From: Bacteroidota bacterium
GTDB taxonomy: Bacteria > Bacteroidota > Bacteroidia > NS11-12g > UBA9320
DNA: 9,050 nucleotides
Assembly (NCBI GenBank): GCA_003485825.1
Contig: DNHN01000035.1
Location: 1 to 9,050, forward strand
Reading direction: 5' to 3'
The translations under genes were made by a program, and so were the position numbers. The notes under the pieces were generated by a model. The model made no database searches and had not been told where the DNA came from. It worked only from the letters and a program-made list of their open reading frames with translations. Below, in pieces: positions 6,033 through 9,050 of the stretch. The first letter of the stretch is position 1. Each line of letters starts with the position of its first letter.

Positions 6033-8603
6033 ATGAATTCGGAAAACGAGAAAATTATTCCAATCAATATTGAAGAGGAGATGAAAACCGCTTACATCGA
6101 TTACTCGATGTCGGTTATTGTTTCACGTGCTCTACCTGATGTAAGAGATGGTCTTAAACCTGTACACAGAAGGGTTCTGTACGGCATGTCTGATTTGGGA
6201 TTAGCTAGCAATAGGCCTTATAAAAAATCAGCTAGAATAGTAGGAGAGGTGTTGGGTAAGTATCATCCGCATGGAGATACTTCTGTTTACGATGCGATGG
6301 TTCGAATGGCTCAAAGCTGGAGTTTACGCTACCCTATGGTAGACGGACAAGGTAACTTTGGTAGTATAGACGGTGACCCACCGGCAGCAATGCGATATAC
6401 CGAGGCAAGAATGAGAAAACTTGCTGAAGAGATGCTCGCTGATATAGATAAAGACACTGTAGATTATCGTGCTAATTTTGATGACAGTTTAAGTGAACCG
6501 ACGGTATTACCCGCACGTATACCGAATCTGTTGGTGAACGGTGCCTCAGGAATAGCCGTGGGTATGGCTACGAATATGGCTCCTCACAATTTGAGTGAGT
6601 GTATAGACGGTACCATAGCCTACATAGAAAATAAAGATATTGATGTAGCAGGACTAATGGAGTATGTGAAAGCTCCTGATTTTCCTACAGGTGGTATCAT
6701 CTATGGTACTGAAGGGGTAAAATCTGCTTTTGAAACAGGCAGAGGGCGTATAGTAATGCGTGGTAAAGCCGAATTTGATGTTACTAAGACAGGCAGAGAG
6801 CAAATTGTTATTACCGAAGTACCTTTCCAAGTAAGCCCTTCTCAAATTATTGTAAAGGCAGTAGATTTAGTCAATGACAAGGTTATAGAAGGAATTAGTG
6901 AAGTAAGGGATGAAAGTGGTAGACAGGGTCTCCGAATTGTTTTTGACCTGAAAAGAGATGCAGTACCCAATATTGTACTGAATAAGTTATATAAATACAC
7001 GCCGCTGCAAACTAGCTTCAGCGTTAATAATATAGCACTTGTAAACGGTAGACCAGAAATGCTTAGTCTCCGTGATATGATTCATCACTATGTGAATCAC
7101 CGCCATGAAGTCGTTATTCGCAGAACAGAATACCTACTCAAAGAGGCACAGAAACGTGCTCACATACTAGAAGGACTCATAATAGCACTAGATAATTTAG
7201 ATGCTGTTATAAAGTTAATTAGAGCTTCTAAAAATGGCGAAGAGGCCCGAAATGGTTTGATGGCAGAGTTCAAACTCTCCGAGATACAAGCCAAGGCTAT
7301 TCTAGATATGCGTCTACAGAAACTTACTGGTCTGGAAATAGACAAAGTAAGAGCTGAATTTGCTGAGTTAATGGCTACTATAGCAGACTTGAAAGAAATT
7401 CTAGCTGACGAAGGCAGAAGAATGCAAATCATTAAAGACGAGCTTTTAGAAATGAAAGAGAAGTATGGCGACGAGCGAAGAACTGCCATAGAACTAGATG
7501 CTGGTGAAATTAATATAGAAGATCTTATAGCAAATGAAGAGATGGTAGTGACGATCTCTAATATGGGCTATATCAAGCGTACACCACTTTCAGAATACAA
7601 GTCTCAAACTAGGGGAGGAGTCGGCAATAAAGGTGTAAAACACAGAGATAAAGATTTCGTAGAAAATCTGTTTGTTACTATGACGCATAACTACATTCTG
7701 CTCTTCACCGATTCCGGTAAATGTTTCTGGATGAAAGTATACGAAATTCCTGTGGGAAGTAAAGTATCTCAAGGTAGAGCGATTCAAAACTTGATTAATA
7801 TTCCAACTGACGATACGGTGAGAGCATTCGTAGCTACAGGTAATCTGAAAGATGAAGAGTACGTGAATAATAATTTCATCGTAATGTGTACTAAAAATGG
7901 TACAATAAAGAAAACTTCACTGGAACAGTACTCTAGACCTAGAACGAATGGAATAAACGCAATCACTGTAAAGGATGGCGATCAATTACTGGAAGCTAAA
8001 CTAACCGATGGAACCGCAGAGATACTCTTAGCGAAGAAAAGTGGTAAGGCTATACGCTTCAATGAAGAGAATGTGAGACCTATGGGTAGAACAGCCTCCG
8101 GAGTAAGAGGAGTAAGGCTAGAAAGTGCTAGCGATGAAGTGATTGGTATGGTTTGTGTAAACTCTAATATGGAGGATACTACCATTATGGTGGTTTCTGA
8201 AAAAGGGTACGGAAAACGTACTGATATAGATGATTATAGAATTACCGGTAGGGGAGGAAAGGGTGTAAAAACCTTGAGCATCACTGAAAAAACAGGTGCT
8301 CTTATCTCTATGAAGGACGTGACCGATGAGAATGATTTAATGATTATCACAAAACTGGGAATCACCATTAGAATGAAGATGGAAGATGTCAGAGTAATGG
8401 GAAGAGCCACCCAAGGAGTTAGGCTCATTAAAGTAAGAGACAAGGACGATATCGCTTCTGTGGCCAAAGTTCCAAAGGCAGAAGAAGAGGAGGAAAACCC
8501 TGAAGAACCAGAATCTGATGGTATAGAAAATACAGATGAAGATTCTACTATAAACAATGAAGAGAATGACACAAACACAGAAGAGGAAAAGAATGAAGAT
8601 TAA
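6033..8603 (+). CDS. gyrA: DNA gyrase subunit A
   Basis: GyrA is the breakage-reunion subunit of the A2B2 gyrase that introduces negative supercoils. The 856-residue protein has the winged-helix/tower core (about 1-500), with the quinolone-determining segment [19 protein letters not shown] at 77-94 and catalytic Tyr122 in AAMRYTE; these share E. coli numbering. Position 83 is Thr and 87 is Asp, which I recall as the normal state in some flavobacteria. The C-terminal beta-pinwheel (about 505-812) has a GyrA-box-like QTRGGVG at 525-531, and a second RGGKG at 740-744. It ends in an acidic tail (about 815-856, 21 of 42 residues Asp/Glu). The long pinwheel and the box favour GyrA over ParC. gyrB is not in the window. 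The ATG at 6033 precedes [19 protein letters not shown], the conserved family start. The 3' end overlaps the next gene by 11 nt. Confidence 0.97.
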   Translation: MNSENEKIIPINIEEEMKTAYIDYSMSVIVSRALPDVRDGLKPVHRRVLYGMSDLGLASNRPYKKSARIVGEVLGKYHPHGDTSVYDAMVRMAQSWSLRYPMVDGQGNFGSIDGDPPAAMRYTEARMRKLAEEMLADIDKDTVDYRANFDDSLSEPTVLPARIPNLLVNGASGIAVGMATNMAPHNLSECIDGTIAYIENKDIDVAGLMEYVKAPDFPTGGIIYGTEGVKSAFETGRGRIVMRGKAEFDVTKTGREQIVITEVPFQVSPSQIIVKAVDLVNDKVIEGISEVRDESGRQGLRIVFDLKRDAVPNIVLNKLYKYTPLQTSFSVNNIALVNGRPEMLSLRDMIHHYVNHRHEVVIRRTEYLLKEAQKRAHILEGLIIALDNLDAVIKLIRASKNGEEARNGLMAEFKLSEIQAKAILDMRLQKLTGLEIDKVRAEFAELMATIADLKEILADEGRRMQIIKDELLEMKEKYGDERRTAIELDAGEINIEDLIANEEMVVTISNMGYIKRTPLSEYKSQTRGGVGNKGVKHRDKDFVENLFVTMTHNYILLFTDSGKCFWMKVYEIPVGSKVSQGRAIQNLINIPTDDTVRAFVATGNLKDEEYVNNNFIVMCTKNGTIKKTSLEQYSRPRTNGINAITVKDGDQLLEAKLTDGTAEILLAKKSGKAIRFNEENVRPMGRTASGVRGVRLESASDEVIGMVCVNSNMEDTTIMVVSEKGYGKRTDIDDYRITGRGGKGVKTLSITEKTGALISMKDVTDENDLMIITKLGITIRMKMEDVRVMGRATQGVRLIKVRDKDDIASVAKVPKAEEEEENPEEPESDGIENTDEDSTINNEENDTNTEEEKNED

Positions 8604-9050
8604 ATTCAATTATGTAATCGCACTACTAGCCTTATTTATAGGAATCAATGTAAGTGCACAGAGATTTACCGTAGAGTCCATGAAAATGGAACTCGACGAT
8701 CGGACTAAGCCCGATAATGATAAAGATTTCGAAAGTTTATTAAAGTGGGCTGAGGAGACCAAAGCAAACTCCAAAACATCCAATGATCCTAAAATGTGGT
8801 ATTATAGGGGACTCACTTATCTAAAACTAAGTACATTAAACAATGACCTATCTAAGGCTCATCCAGATGCTATTTACATTGCGCATGAAGCGTTTCAAAA
8901 CGCCATTAAAACAGATGCAAAGAACAAGGTAACTAAAGATGCTGAGGCTAACCTACTAAATGTAGCCATAGGTTTATATAATAAGGGGTATTCAGCATAT
9001 CAAGCAGAAGAGTATGATGAGTCTTACAAGAATTTTAAGATGGCAGTGCC
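8593..9050 (+). CDS. Exported TPR-repeat protein, N-terminal part (3' end beyond the window)
   Basis: This open frame of 152 residues continues past the right edge. It begins with a clear signal peptide ([20 protein letters not shown], then SAQ), so the protein is exported, probably to the periplasm. The mature part has helical-repeat character: [11 protein letters not shown] at about 69-79 and a TPR-like stretch with [21 protein letters not shown] at about 128-148. TPR domains mediate protein contacts; no enzymatic motif is visible, and the specific role is unknown. The ATG at 8593 lies inside the last codons of gyrA (11-nt overlap) in another frame. A purine-rich GAGGAAAAG precedes it by two bases, a rare Shine-Dalgarno-like sequence for this window, although that stretch also encodes the acidic GyrA tail. 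Co-transcription with gyrA is likely. Confidence 0.85.
   Translation, partial: MKIKFNYVIALLALFIGINVSAQRFTVESMKMELDDRTKPDNDKDFESLLKWAEETKANSKTSNDPKMWYYRGLTYLKLSTLNNDLSKAHPDAIYIAHEAFQNAIKTDAKNKVTKDAEANLLNVAIGLYNKGYSAYQAEEYDESYKNFKMAV

Noticed and set aside
6654..8609. Several minus-strand open frames antisense to gyrA
   Set aside because: All are shadows of the gyrA coding frame. Their products are low-complexity or hydrophobic by reverse-complement bias and match no family.

Overview
The window looks like chromosomal DNA of a member of the Bacteroidota, probably Flavobacteriales-like. The evidence is an AT-rich sequence, little use of Shine-Dalgarno sites, a secreted protein ending in a type IX secretion (Por) sorting domain, a TANNTTTG-type promoter in front of prmC, and GyrA, RibD and pterin dehydratase sequences that read like flavobacterial family members. 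It is mostly a conserved housekeeping region. I see no insertion sequence, prophage, CRISPR array, tRNA or rRNA.

Left half, minus strand (about 4852 down to base 1): six genes are packed so tightly that they probably form one transcript. In transcription order they are ribD (riboflavin synthesis), an EamA/DMT-family membrane transporter, a YigZ/IMPACT-family protein, a secreted zinc metalloprotease with a C-terminal type IX sorting domain, a pterin-4a-carbinolamine dehydratase, and the start of a polysaccharide-deacetylase-type protein that runs off the left edge. The junctions are 1-nt, 11-nt and 4-nt overlaps, a 5-nt gap and a 16-nt overlap. The last gene has no ATG start near its beginning and appears to start with TTG. 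RibD also seems to start with TTG.

Centre: an 83-bp divergent intergenic region separates ribD from prmC, the release-factor glutamine methyltransferase, on the plus strand. A good Bacteroidota promoter match ends only six bases before the prmC ATG, so that mRNA may be nearly leaderless. After prmC there is a 281-bp non-coding stretch (5752-6032). It holds several inverted repeats, including two mutually exclusive hairpins, an 8-bp perfect AT hairpin and a 10-bp palindrome, and it leads into gyrA.

Right half, plus strand: complete gyrA (DNA gyrase subunit A, with catalytic Tyr122, quinolone-region residues Thr83/Asp87 and a long acidic C-terminal tail). An exported TPR-type protein overlaps its end by 11 nt and continues past the right edge.

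No clearly undescribed system stands out. The points most worth a second look are the candidate flavin-linked transporter fused into the ribD operon, the secreted protease translationally coupled to cytoplasmic housekeeping genes, the overlooked TTG-start deacetylase, the possible leaderless prmC message, and the hairpin-rich gyrA upstream region.
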